Assembly (NCBI GenBank): GCA_963920705.1
Contig: OY987233.1
Span: 7,616,001-7,680,000 of the forward strand
Direction of reading: 5' to 3'
Source of the DNA: Odiellus spinosus
Lineage: Eukaryota > Arthropoda > Arachnida > Opiliones > Phalangiidae
DNA: 64,000 nucleotides
Each line of letters starts with the position of its first letter. Within the stretch, counting starts at the first letter, position 1. The position numbers and the translations under genes were made by a program. Shown piece by piece: positions 45,974-58,700 of the stretch. A model generated the notes under the pieces. It ran no database searches, had not been told where the DNA came from, and was given only the letters and a program-made list of their open reading frames with translations.

Positions 45974-46006
45974 CCCTTGTGGGTTCGAATCCCATCTCTG
46001 CTGCCT
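45974..46006 (+). pseudogene. tRNA 3'-half remnant (T-arm and acceptor)
   Basis: GTGGGTTCGAATCCCAT (about 45978-45994) is a perfect T-arm with B-box, followed by CTCTGCTGCC like a tRNA acceptor strand. No matching 5' acceptor (GGCAGC) or A box is visible in the preceding 80 bases. Probably a tRNA or tRNA-SINE fragment. Confidence 0.4.
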
Positions 46007-46911
46007 AGTTAAAATGTACGTTATAGTTTTAAGGTTAAGATTGGTACATGTGCTCACTTTGGAGACAGGAACAGAAGTGGGCTTGCTAGCTAGAATTGTA
46101 GCTATGACAGGTGGAGTCCCTTTATTGGGATGGTTGTTCCTAGATGATGCATGATATTAATTGACCTCACAGTGATGTATTTCAAATTGAGTTTCTTTAA
46201 ATATGTGTTAAAACATTTAAACAATGATCTTCATTGTGGTCAACGTATAATGTTTTGAAACTTATTTGTAGTTATCCAATCCACGGTTGTTGTAACTTTA
46301 GTATTAGATAAAGTTAATGGGATGGACACTTGCACATTCACTGGAGAAATTTGCCAATTCGAGAAATCATGATGTCCTTGACAAAATCATGAAATAATGG
46401 ACGAAATTATGAATCATTGTCGATCGACCATCAAGAAATCATTGAAGATATGCGCAAAACTCAGAGGTATATTTTTTCAAAATTTCCAATTAGCAATCTT
46501 CATGTAAACAATAATTTAGTTGGTTAGTTGTTGGTATATGGAATGTATCTGAAGTTCAACGAATTTTAAGTTTTTTTACTTATGTTCATGACTTTCAAGG
46601 TACTAGAGTAACTATTTTAGCTGTATACCAAGCAAGTCGGCTCCCTTGGAAGTCAGACCTGGGATAACTGACCCCAATATGATTTTTCCTAGGCGAACTT
46701 GTTCGGCCCATCCTCTTAAAAATAACTTCCAACGCCCTTGACCTGTACAATGGTAGTCAGTTTGGTCAAAGACCTTTTAGCATTGAGGAGACTTCAAGGT
46801 TACCTCAGCTTGTTTTAAATTGCATCAGAAGACTGAGTATTAAGTAAATATACTTAATTTCACGTCTTCATTACACGATGCTACAGCAAATTCTGAAACC
46901 CAGAACAAGCA

Positions 46912-47116
46912 ACCAATCAAGTGTTATTGGAGGTCCCATGGAGATCTTATCTTAATGGCTGGCCTTTGCTCATTAGCCGCAGACCCATCAATGCGAAGAA
47001 ATTCAGCTAAGTCTATTTTCCTGGTAAGTTTTAAATTTATTTCTTGTTTAATATTTGTTTTTAATTTTTTCTACTTGTGGACTAGGCCTGTTTAAAAGAT
47101 AATTTGTTGTTAAAAT
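46912..47116. mobile_element. MITE family B copy 4, partial
   Basis: Holds AGACCCATCAATGCGAAGAA, ATTCAGCTAAGTCTATTTTC, CTGGTAAGTTTTAAATTTAT and TGGACTAGGCCTGTTTAAA, matching the right two-thirds of the copy at 37517. The terminal TTGTTAGGTTGC end has decayed. Confidence 0.7.
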
Positions 47117-47424
47117 TGCCCAAAAATATTCATGACATAATTTTAGCCCTATATTTCCTATAAGGAATAGAAATTTATGACTGGGCTTCCTGTACTATGC
47201 AAATATGTTTTATTTTTAAAAAGGAAGCCTGTAGGAAAAATCGAAAGCAATATTTTGTTGATAAAGTTGAATAATACTGTAATAAAAAAGTCACTTCTTA
47301 TAATCAAATATATTTTACTCCTCTTAAATGCTCTAAAATTGAGGTTGAAAATAAGTATTTAACAGCGTGACTTATTTAAATCGTTCACCATCTAGTTCCA
47401 TGTAGAAAAGAGGATACTAGTCAA

Positions 47425-47735
47425 TCTTGAAGGAGGAAAGTTGGATTCTGGAATGGAAACTCTATAGCTTTAACAGGAGGGGGGCTTTCCTATCTATGGA
47501 AGCTAGAATTACTAGAGCTACCTATGGATAGGGTTAGATGCAAGCTTCAACTGCCACCTGGTGTTAGACAAGTTTTTTCTCCTCTTTCGCCTGTTGATCA
47601 CGTATTTTTGACGTGAGAATTTAACCTACTTTTAAAACGAAGAGGTGGCTGTACTTCGTGATGTCGGAGCAATCAAAGCACGCTGGGAAATTTTGGACCA
47701 CTTCAAAATACAACTTTCTTCCTTCAAGAGTCAAT
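47425..47735. mobile_element. TIR element family G copy 2
   Basis: Ends CTTGAAGGAGGAAAGTTGGA and, inverted, CAACTTTCTTCCTTCAAG. The interior phrases GAAGCTAGAATTACTAGAGC and CTACTTTTAAAACGAAGAGG are the reverse complement of those in the copy at 30196. Flanked by GTCAAT on the left and GTCAAT after an AG on the right, a possible target duplication. Confidence 0.65.
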
Positions 47736-49042
47736 CAGAATTTTACTCTGGAAAAATCTGTTACTTTTATTAGATGGCGCCACAGTCTGTAACGGGGTTC
47801 CAAAAATATACATTCGCTTGCGCCACTTGCATATATAATATTGAAGTAAAAGGCGAGATTTGATTGGCTAGTATATACTTCTCTCTCCAAGTAGGTTTCA
47901 AAATGGTGGTTGACCTGTAAGTTTGAAATTTAAAAAGTACTTATTTAATTTTTTTCGCAATTTCTATTTTAGATGCCTTTTTTTTTTTTTTTTTGTACTA
48001 AATAAAATATATGGTCAAAGATAAAATTAAGATATTTCACTTAATACTCACGATTTCCTTCAGTCTCCCTAAAAACGATAAAGAACCAATAATTTGTTGC
48101 CGGGATACATTTTCCCTTCATCGCGGGTTAGTGAAAAGAAAAAAAGAAAAAAACAATGTTTATATATGATAAGACTTTTTTAATAACATATTTAGCTATT
48201 CCAGAATAACACAATCATGACGCTTACAAAGATAAGATTTAAAAAAAAATTATATTTTTATATATATAATATTATAATTAATATAACCTCCCACCATACA
48301 ATGATAATTTTAAAAATACGAAAGCAACTCGCGTATACGATTAAATCATTCAACAATCGTTGTTTATCAAAACTCCAAATCAATCTTTAACTTCCATTTT
48401 CAAAGCAATAATACATTTTCATCTACATTTTATTTAAAACGTCTACATTTCTTTTTTAGAAATTAAAAATTTGTTTAAAAACATTTAGTTATTAAAAGGG
48501 GGTCAAGGAAATTGCCTATAATATTAATTTATTGCTATTTACATTAAAACAATATATTTTTTGTTTTCGATAGGTCTGAGCGTATTGTTTTCTCGTGAAT
48601 TTAAAACTTAAAATATAGTTTTTGTATATATACACCAAATATGAATACCAAAAAATATTTAAATGAGTTTGCAAGAAGACTAATCTCTTCTGTTTTACAT
48701 TAAATCGATATATATTAATCCCGCATGTTATGATGCCAATGCATGTATGTTTCAAATTTGCTTTGTTATTGGAGAAATTAAAATTAGGCTTAGTGATAGT
48801 CTTTACCAAGGCTTAAATATTGTAGCTGGGATTTGACAGAATGGGGAATAAGGATGTGTTTTCAAGGACCAGTAGATGTAATTGGAGCCACCCATCTAAG
48901 GGCCACCTTATTTCCTAAACTGTCAGAAGTTAGTTTGAGAAATCAAAGAAAGCATTCTAATATTTCCATGCGTTGTTCAATTTCTAAACCCCCTATTTTG
49001 AACTTGTAAAGACTGGGTCTTTACTTTAATAGTTACGCGATC

Positions 49043-49413
49043 TAGTGCTGAGCAGATCCAATTACTAGTAATCGATTGCATTAAAAAGTAATTGCTAAGA
49101 TCCGGTAATCAGTCCATAAGGCGATTACTTTCAATGATTACTCGTGCGCGTGTAAGTTTTCACTGCAGAAAAGCTGTGACTTTAACCTCGTCTTTAGCTG
49201 CGACAATAGGGAGTTAACAGTTAGGCAGGAGGTGGCAACAGCTAAACGTCACGCAATCCCTCGGTACCTGGATATTGTAGGGGATGATACCGTGGCAAGA
49301 GACAGAAGGCTGTGATGTTGTAAAATAAGGACTGTTAGCTGCCTATACACTTGAAAGTAATCGATTACTTTACCCAGTAATTTGTAATCAGTAATCCGAT
49401 CCACCCATCACTA
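49043..49413. mobile_element. hAT-type non-autonomous element
   Basis: 371 bp with ends TAGTGCTGAGCAGATCC and GGATC-containing CGATCCACCCATCACTA, followed inward by inverted ATTACTAGTAATCGATT / AATCGATTACTTTACCC motifs. Flanking 8-mers ACGCGATC (49035-49042) and ATGCGATC (49414-49421) agree at 7 of 8 bases, as for an aged hAT target duplication. No transposase. Confidence 0.75.
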
Positions 49414-51574
49414 ATGCGATCAAAAAACTTTCTACGTTTCTAGCATTATCACGAGTAGTATTTTCGACTGAATGAAATAATACGTCACTGATTAGAAATA
49501 TAAAGCAAATTTTTAAAATTGATATTATAAACTAGCGTGGCTTATTTGCAACTGTAGTGCTATCTACATTTAAGCCTCTTAAATATAATTCACACTTATA
49601 CAATTTGTAAGAATATTGCAGGTTTTATTGCAATTTTTATTCCCCATTGTTGTAAGGGGGAGAAATTTTGAAATACGTTCATCAAATAAACATATTTTTT
49701 AATATACAGTTAACCCACATGCAGTTTGGCTTTATCTAATATTTTTAACATGATTTGGAGTTTTCGCACGAAATTTTGTGACGGAAATTGAATCAATATC
49801 CCCTGAATCTTTATTATTAAAAATAAAAGTTGAACCGTAAATAACGAATTTTTTCTATTGTTCAAAAAGCTAATTCAAGACGTTTAAAATTACTAATTCA
49901 TTAAATTTGGTTAGATAAATTAAATTTCGGTTAGTTTGCGCGTAGAAAGATGGTCGCATATTTGAGAATAGCGGACGTTTTTGTTCACAGTGAGTGAAAG
50001 TTAGAAGCCAACAAAATAAATTTAATTGACTGTCTTAAAGTGAAGTCATCGCGTAGAATTATTTCAGGGTTAAGTTACCAGCAAACCTTTTAGTTTAAAC
50101 TTTTTTCTTGGCAACCCATTTTAGTTTGAAGTCCCCTGACACTATGGGAATGTGTTGTTTAAAATCCAAATTTGTATATAGTTACGCTATAGGCTTGTTC
50201 GCGTTTCTGCGAATCTTTAGAAAATCTTTTACATAATTTTTAAACTTTGATTCTTTCTTTCGTAGAACTTTGAGCTTCTTTTTATCACATTTATTTAGGT
50301 GATATATGACACGTTGATAAAAAAGGAAGCGTATTTTGCATAGGCCAATCAGAGATAACCAAAAATCTTATATATTGACATTTATTGAAATTTTTTGACA
50401 GATTTAATTATATTATCTTTATTACACTCGTGTTTTGGAAGTGTCTATTCTGTTAGGGAAGCTTCTAGGGGGCTCCTTTAGGAGAAAATAAAGGTGCCAA
50501 GAATGAATCAAAGTCCCTAAGAACCTTGAGAGGTATCTTTAGCCTTTTCTATCACCTTCTTATACTTTGTAGTAGAATGGGGTATGCTTATTTATTGACA
50601 TTACCTCCTGACGGAAGAGCTGATCTAAGCTGATGACATTTTACAATAAAGTAGTATCCAACAAGGTTCATAGGGGCTTCGTTTCGTTTTCGACAAAGCT
50701 TTATGAAGATATTTCTAGTTGGGGCGACAATTTTTTGGTATCTCAGCTTTGAATTTGGTCACCTCTATTAATTTTCCATTTGAAGCAACGCTATACTACC
50801 ATAGTAATGATTAAATAGAATTTTTGGCATAACGCTTGAAGCGAGGCTACACCTTATATCTAAGCTCAACTTAATTACTAGGTAACACTAATGTAAGTTA
50901 AACTCATCGTATTTAAATGATGTTAAATCCATAAAAACCTCTCAAGCATGTGCCAAGTGCGGGAAAAAATTATGAAACTAACACTGCAATGCAGTCAGAT
51001 CAACATTGATGGGACTTTATTAAATGAGGCAGTATTGGATACGATCTATGTAACGATGATCCACTTATGATCTAATTATAACTGGCCCTAAGCTTAATTA
51101 TATATACTTATACAAGTAGAACTACAAAAAACAGCTCCCTACATAATTTTTTTTAATATCACATCATATGTGATTTTTTTTTTTTTTTTGGAAATTGTAG
51201 AGAGGGCTGCACCCTTGCAGGAACTTCCTGATATTTTCATTGTGATGTTTTATACGTGACCAAGCGAAGTATAATACCAAGAGTTAATAAATGTTTATTT
51301 TTTTACAAGATCTGTCTGAAGTCAGATTCACCAAAGATGACTGAAATATCTATGTATTTGCGCGACTTTCACAATTTCATAAGATTTAAAAGCACAACGC
51401 ATTGCAAATCAAGCATTTTGTGAGACTTCTCACTTTTGATTTTGCTTGAAACGAACTAAAACATTATAGTGCGCGTGCAAGGGTTCAAGAGATTTTCAAG
51501 CGACTTTAATACTCATTCCCTTTAATAGCAATTAGTTCATAACATTAACTAACACGTGCACTAATGTGCGTTCT

Positions 51575-52080
51575 TAAATTAAACAAGCAACCTGACTCGA
51601 TTTGGGTCTTGTCAAATTGATCTCGTTCAAAGCTCGCGAATTTGATCGCAAGAAATTGAAAAAATTCATTTAATTCAAGAAACCTGCTTTCTCAATGAGG
51701 AAAAATCTAGTTTGGTCAAAAATGGTTTAAATTGCAAAATTCCAACAGAATTTGACCAAATAAAATAACTTATTTCAACGAAGGTGAACCAAAATTTAAA
51801 ATGCCATGGTTCACTTTTCTTTTTTTTTCATTTGGTCAAATTCTGTGTTGGAATTTAACACTTTGGACCATTTTTGTTCAAAACTAGATTATTTTTTCTG
51901 ATTGGGAAAGGTGATTTCTCTTGTTATTCAAAGTTGTATGGGAGCACATTTAAGTGAAAAGTAAAACCAACATCACGAGCATGTAAAAGCAGCCTTGCAA
52001 TTTCTTTAATTAAATTAGCGAGCTTGGTGTGAGATCAATTAGACAAGGCACTAATCGAGTCGGGTTGCGTATCTACTTTA
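51575..52080. mobile_element. MITE family C copy 3
   Basis: Left end has CAACCTGACTCGATTTGGG, TCTTGTCAAATTGATCTCG; right end GTGAGATCAATTAGACAAGG, CACTAATCGAGTCGGGTTG and ATCTACTTTAA. The interior has inverted blocks with TTTGGTCAAA / GGACCATTTTTG phrases, also present in the copy at 6071. Confidence 0.75.
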
Positions 52081-52791
52081 AATTATCTAATAACTCATGC
52101 TCTGGCTAAAAATTTTAGTTTATCGTTTTAGTAATGTTTGAAAAACATTCTAAATGATTCATTTTCTATTTAGGGAAAAATTGGCATTTTTGTTACAAGA
52201 CATGAAAATAAAAATTTAATAGTGTGATTTTGGCCGCGTGTTTTTGTGATTTTTATACACATTACAAATATTATATTTTTAGTTCATATTATTTTCAATT
52301 ACACGAGAATAATGAGACCAGGAATTGTATAAATTTATATACTAAGGGGGTGCGCGTTTAAAAACCTTCAATAAATACAGTACGTCCTTTTCAATATTTT
52401 TTAAAATGTTTCAAATTATAATGAAATTTTATGTAAAATTTGGGGTATAAAGATCGAAATTTTATCAACTTCGCAAGCAATTTAACAAGTAGCCTTGTTT
52501 TTAATTACTTTCTATTTTAAAGGTAAAAAGCAGAAGAAAAAAAATTTTCCCCTTTGCGTTAAGAAGTTTGGGCTTCCGACATTTGAATGAGCGAAGGAGA
52601 AGATCCTGAATTTCCATTACCTTGATTACTGCTATCTTTACTCGTTGAAATGGCTAAAACACAAATCGGAGACTACGTTGGTAAATATAGTTTTTAATAC
52701 TAAGCGCAAAACCTTTTCAAATTCTAAAAATTTAACCTATTTCATCGGTTTTAAAATTTACGCCAAAAAAACTAAAGTTTCGTTATTATTT

Positions 52792-55700
52792 TTAACCCAA
52801 CACCGCTGTAAGGACTCCTAACATACCACTAGCTCCGCTGTTTTTATCTTTTTTCTTGGCTTTCTTGCGACGTCGATCGATTAAAGCGACTTCAGCTTTT
52901 AAACTCATGTATGTTTTTCTCAGTTCAGTCATTCGTTCTTGCAGTACCGTAATACGCTTATTTGTGTCAGCATTTTCATCTAAAAAGGGTGTAAAATTTG
53001 TTAGTGATGTCTGCAAGAGGTTGAACAGTTGCCTCCGTACACTTTAAGAGAAACATCAAAAACCTCAATGGGAAATCATGCTAGGCCTAAACATTTTTGC
53101 TCCCTTAAAAAAAGGGTCAGACTTTTCCTATGGCCCTATTTTAAATCTTCCTGATGATAAACAGTTTTTATCACCAAGTTTCAATCTTGAGAACTCAATT
53201 AAACCTGCCATTTTACCATTTTAATAACCTTCTCAGGCTCTTTCATAAATTAGAATTTTGAATTACAAATATTAACTATTATATTTGATCATTGTATACT
53301 ATAGTCTACAAAGGGTCATTACACGCTACATTAGGCTTTCTAGTCGCATTGGCTCCTTTTTGGTAGAAAATAATTCTCCCCACTGCTAATAAGATAAATG
53401 AAACAAAAGTTTACCTAGTGGATCATCAAAGTTGAATTTGGATGGCCTGTTGGGTCTAATAGGTATGTTGGGTATCGTAGTACTGGCTGTGCTGAGTGAA
53501 GGAAGAGTCAGAGCGCTGGGTAGAATCGTGGAAGGAGGCGAAGTATCTATGAAAAGAGAATCCGAGTAGCTGCATTCCATTGTTTTAATGGGCGAGGCGT
53601 TTGGAGAAGTAACATCAGTGTCTCTTTCCACTTTAATTGGTCTTCCAGCTATAATAGCTTTGGCCGCAGCTTTCGGTGATTCGCTGGCTTTGCCACTCTT
53701 TCTCCTTCTTTTGGCTGGAAGTACTTCGTAATGTCTATCAAGATCCATTTTCGGTCTTTTACTCATATAGGAAGGTTTTGGAAAGTCTGGTCCTAATGTT
53801 GATAAACCAGTTAAACCACCGCTACTTGTCGTAGATGCGCTGCTGCTATCAGTGCTTCTTGACGAAGTATCGTCGCATTCTGGAACCTCTATAGTTGGGT
53901 TTCTTATTAATTTAAATTCCACTGGTCTTTCGTCTTCGTGAGGAGGAGTGCTGGATAAGAGGGAACCGCTACTTTCAGGGGTTGTTGGTGGTGTATTGTC
54001 AAGTACAGCGGTAATTTCAGGTTCTAGTCTATTAGTACTCGAAGGAGCGTTGTTAATGCTAGCGCTACTTTCTCCGACAATGTTATTAGAAGGGATGGAA
54101 GCTGTTGGTGACGTATAGTGTGAAAAAATTAGACCAGTTGTAGACAGGTTCTCGTTAGGAGCTGTAAAAGCGGAAGATGTTGTCGATGGAGATAGTGCGC
54201 TGGTTATTTTAGCAAAACTCTTTAACTTTGTGGCATTGAGAAAGTTATTTTCTTCATCGTTTTCTTCTTTTTCAGGGCATGGATCTAAAGCCACTGGACT
54301 AGCGGGAACCTTCTCTTCGCATAGTAAGAATGACATTTCTCTTTCGGTTTCTTCAGTTTCAACCTCCTCCTTTACAGTTACCGTTAATGGTATCACAAGC
54401 GCCTCCTGTTTGTTCTTTTTCTCCTTTTTAGTAGTCTCTTTAGTTTCAGTGAGATTAATGCACGGTGGGATGATTAAATCCTTTACAACTGCGCTGGTAG
54501 ATGGCGCGTTATCTTTCAACTTTGATTTCCTTTTTTTCTTCTTTACCATCTTTAATTTATCCATTTCGGAATTTGATTTGTCTCCTTCAGTTTCTTCATC
54601 TACTGTTATTTGTTTTTTCTTCTTTTTAGGTTTTTTCTCGACGAGTATAAAGTCAGTAGTTGTTTTCTTCTCTACTAGTTTATCTTTATTCTTCTTAGTC
54701 TTTTTCTTTTTAAGGAACTCTGAAAGCGAAGTCTCGGGGCTGATCGAATCAAAAACCTCAGTCTTTGATGAAACCTTTTTTTCTTCTTTCTTCTTTTTCT
54801 CCTTTTTTTTCTTTTCACAGAGTAAATTAGTCTTAGTAGGCTCTGCGGTGTTACCAAGAGTTTTTTTACCATCACTATTAGCATCGCTGCTTTCAGACTT
54901 TTCATTTCTCTTCTTTACTTTACTCTTTTTAATCTTTTTAGCTTTATGATCCTTGGATATTTCTTCCGCCATGATATCTATCTTCTTCTTTTTGGGTTTA
55001 ATTTTAATATCTTCTTTCGCCGCTGCATCTTGCTTTAAAGCTTTGCGTTTCTTTTTAAATTCCTTCTTCGGTGAGAATCCAGCTTTTAATCTTTCCGCTT
55101 CTTCTTTATCTTCCGTTTCATCGACGAATTTGTATTCATCTTCCTCTTCTTCTTCGACTAAGACTTCAGTTACAACTTCTTCAGTCTTTTTGAACTCCAT
55201 CGGGATTGGAATAACTGGTTCTTCGACGATTATCGATGTTTTCCCTGAAGTATTCTCATCCAACTTCAAATTTTCTTTTACATCAATATCTTTTTCTAAC
55301 TCTGGACTCTGGATTACGATATCTGTTGCTGTAATTGGCGACGATGTTTCTACAGCTTTTAATGGCTCGCTACTCGATTGTGGTAGTAAAAACGGTACTG
55401 CTAATGGTTTTACTTGAATTGACGGAGGAGTAGTGTCAATTGGGATAGAAGGAGAGATTATTACTTCCTTATTAACTTTAGTTTCTTCTTTAAACGCAAC
55501 TGTAATCGGAGTGGGGAAAGTTAAGAATGTTTCGCTAACAGCGATTATATCTATTTCAGGTTTAGAACTGGGTTTAATTTCGAAGGAACTGATTGACGGA
55601 GGAACTTCTTTATCGTCGGTTACAGGTTTAATTGGGTTGTTAACTATTTCTTTAACAGTAGTCTCGTCTTTCTTAGGAACGCAAAGATTGATTAATGCTT

Positions 55701-58700
55701 CATCCTCGCTTTCAGTATCTTCATCCAAAGAACAATTAACATCCGTGGCTGAAGATAAGTTAAATGAAATATCTTTTAAAGTTGGTTTAATTTCTTCTTG
55801 AACCAGGTTTGGTTCTTTATCTTGTTCCTGACTTTTTCTACGTACGATAATCGGAACAATCTCTTTACTTTGATGTTTCATAGAAATTACAGGAGGATGA
55901 TTATCAGTTACAGGACTCGATACTGAACAATCTTTCGGAGAATTTGTATCCAAATGGGGTGTGAAACTTTTAGGTAAATCATCTTCGCTTAATGGCGAGA
56001 TCATATCTAATATTTCTTCGATTTTAATTGGAAGCGGATCTTTATTATCTTCGTTACGCATAAGTAATTCTTGATCATCATCCGATTCAACTTTGATGTT
56101 TAAAACATCGGGAACATTTACGTTAGAGACGACGCAACTATCAACGGGTGGACGAGGCAAAAAAAGAGGTTCTGTGTAAGTTTCAGGAATTTTTGGTTCA
56201 TCATCCATGTCCTCTGGTGAATTTTCTTCATCCTTATCGTTGATAGATTTGTCACTTATATCATCCTCATTGTCCGAAATAATACTCTCATCATTATCAG
56301 AATCTCTAGCATCTCCTGTTGTTCCAGATTTACTACGACCTCTCTTTTTTGGCTCTAATCCACTCGCCAAACTCGTTTTATCCGATCGAGTTTGTCTAGA
56401 TCGAGATGACGATGTTGGGGATGCGGTTTTTCTTGAAGAAGCTGGAGATAAAGATGTTGACTGAGTTGATGAACCAGAATCTGAATGAACGGAAGCCAAA
56501 CTTGGACGCCCCCGTTTACCAGGACCCTTTGATCCAGGAAGCTGCCGAGAGATTAAAATTAACTGCAAGTGATCAAAATATACATATGATAATGAACATA
56601 CCTTTGGAGTGGTTGCTGATTTCTTTTTCTTCCCTACGGAACTGCTAGAGACATTTTCAACTATACGACTTCTACGTATCCATTCATCGTAACGCATATT
56701 CCAGCCCGTGTAATGGACGTAAAAAGGTTTTGGTAATTTTTCATCAATCTTTAAAACTTTAGCTTCATAAATTTTGTGCTGGCCTCCGTGCCCATATTTC
56801 ACCCTAATTTTATCGCCAATATTGATTCCACCAGTTCGAAGAGTAAATTCCCTGTTTTAAATAAGATAAACCAGATCAGATATGGGCGAGTACCACATTT
56901 AGGGTATTGAAATAATGCACCATTTAGCTCTTCCACTGTAAGCATGCCCGTGCTCGAAACGCCTACTAGTGGCGAAAAATTAAACATTCGCTCAGTGAGG
57001 TGCATAACCCGAGGCATTACCCCATGTAGGTTTTTTTCCCTGCCATTTTCACCAAGCGAAAGTTCGCCCTATGCCGCTATAGAACCCCAACTAATGGCTA
57101 AATTGTATATTGCGAGTATTTCGGCTTAAGATTTCGACAATAATCAATTTAGTTCGGCTTAGCAATGCATTTGAAAAGTTACTAAAGAACCAATCAGAGC
57201 CAAGAGCCAATTCCGCAAGGTTGTAGAATATATCTCTTTAAGAACCATTTTAAGTTTAAAATATGGGATCAATAACCATTCGGAAATGACTTTTGTAGAA
57301 ACACGGCTGATTACTCGTGCAAAAATTTGAAAAACAGTCCCACTTTTCCTAACTGAAGACCCTTTCTAAGTTAATCTAAATTGTTATGGAATAGTAGATA
57401 GTCTGATCTCGCTACTGATCACGAGAAGTGAAATGAAGCAAAGAGAGTTACGAGTTGACTAACTGAAATGCGAGATTAAAACAAGATCTTATACTTACTC
57501 TAAATCAGTCTCTTGACCATCATTATCATCATCCCCATCTCCATCAGGACCTCCTTCTTTCGTTTTCTTCTTTTTCGGCTTTTTAGGAGCCGAATCGGGT
57601 CCTTTATTCCATTCCCCAATCGCTCCGTCAGAGTATTTTCTACCTTGAGCCTTTTCAATCTTCGTAGATTCGGTATCGCTCGAATCTACATCAGATTCGC
57701 CTGATTTTCTTTCGTGAAACGTTGTAGAATCTTTAGAATCCATTTTTTTAATTTCCTTTTTAGGTTTCTTCTCCAAAATCGGTGTGTTACTCTTAATTTT
57801 GTCATCTTTCGTTTCAACACTGATGGTTTTCTTCACTTTTTTGTTACCGCTCTCGTCTCTCGAATCTTTCCTTTTAAGTTTTTCCTTTTTAACTGGCGGA
57901 TTATCTACTTCTTTCTCTAATTTGACAGAACCTTCTCGACTCAAAGGAATATCATCGTCCGAAGACTCTACCGACAAAGCTACAGCTACATCTTGCGAGA
58001 AACTCTTGCGAGGTTCAGGTTTAGGTTTTATATCCTTTTTTTTCGGACTGCATGTAGTTATAGTATTATTATTATCTTTCTGCAGAGTTTTATCTTCCGT
58101 TGCAATGTTTGTAGGCGAAACTTCTCTTTTAATCTTTGTGTCTTCGACGATTCCTATTGATGAACTCGAACTAGAACAACTCGGCGAAGGTTCTTTGATA
58201 GCGACACTCGTTACAACTGCGCTCGTTGAAGCTATTACTGGGTTTTCTTCACCAATTTCATCTTTGATTCTTAATTTTCTTTTCTCATCGTCTTTCTTTG
58301 ACGATTTTGAAAATGATTTCCCTCGCGTTGCGCTCATATCTCTTTCCCTATTACGCGTCATCATCAAGTTACGATCCGTTCTATATCGACCTCTCGTATT
58401 CGATACCATGGTGCAACCCAATTTCCTAAAAAAATCTTCGAAGCTGTGAAGATACCTTCAAAAAATGTTTTTATAAGTTTAGAACGTTTTCTATAGTCTT
58501 TACCAATATTTATCGAAATATAGCCAATACCCAAAGTTTAACCGATTTTGCTAATTTTAAGAAGTAAAACTGATACCGATATTTTAACCCAGTATAGTTT
58601 GGATCCGACATCAACGCACGGGTTCCAATGTCCAACAAGTTGGAAAAGACTTCTGTGTTCCCTCCAAATATCGGTATCAATTTACTAAATATCAGTACAA

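Larger units (their letters stand above)
43018..52791. other. Convergent spacer between B56 and ARID4
   Basis: Contains both 3' untranslated regions. For B56, AATAAA occurs at 43066-43071 only 50 bp after the stop, with several later A-rich alternatives. Direct-repeat-like blocks lie at about 44220-44285 and 44460-44525 (phrase AACTATTCT and GCCATCTG.TGT). Further items are a tRNA-like T-arm remnant at about 45974, a partial family B copy at 46912, family G at 47425, an hAT element at 49043 and family C at 51575. No exon recognised in the rest. Confidence 0.55.

Noticed and set aside
45974..46006. Functional tRNA gene
   Set aside because: A good T-arm is present but no A box, D-arm or 5' acceptor strand precedes it.
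54230..55801. Several long Ser/Phe-rich plus-strand open frames (239, 154 and 122 codons)
   Set aside because: They are the complement of the Lys/Glu/Ser-rich ARID4 exon; composition is explained by the opposite strand and no splice or start evidence supports them.
57784..58449. 221-codon plus-strand open frame
   Set aside because: Shadow of ARID4 exon 10 on the minus strand; Leu/Ser/Phe-rich composition is the reverse of Lys/Glu/Asp codons.
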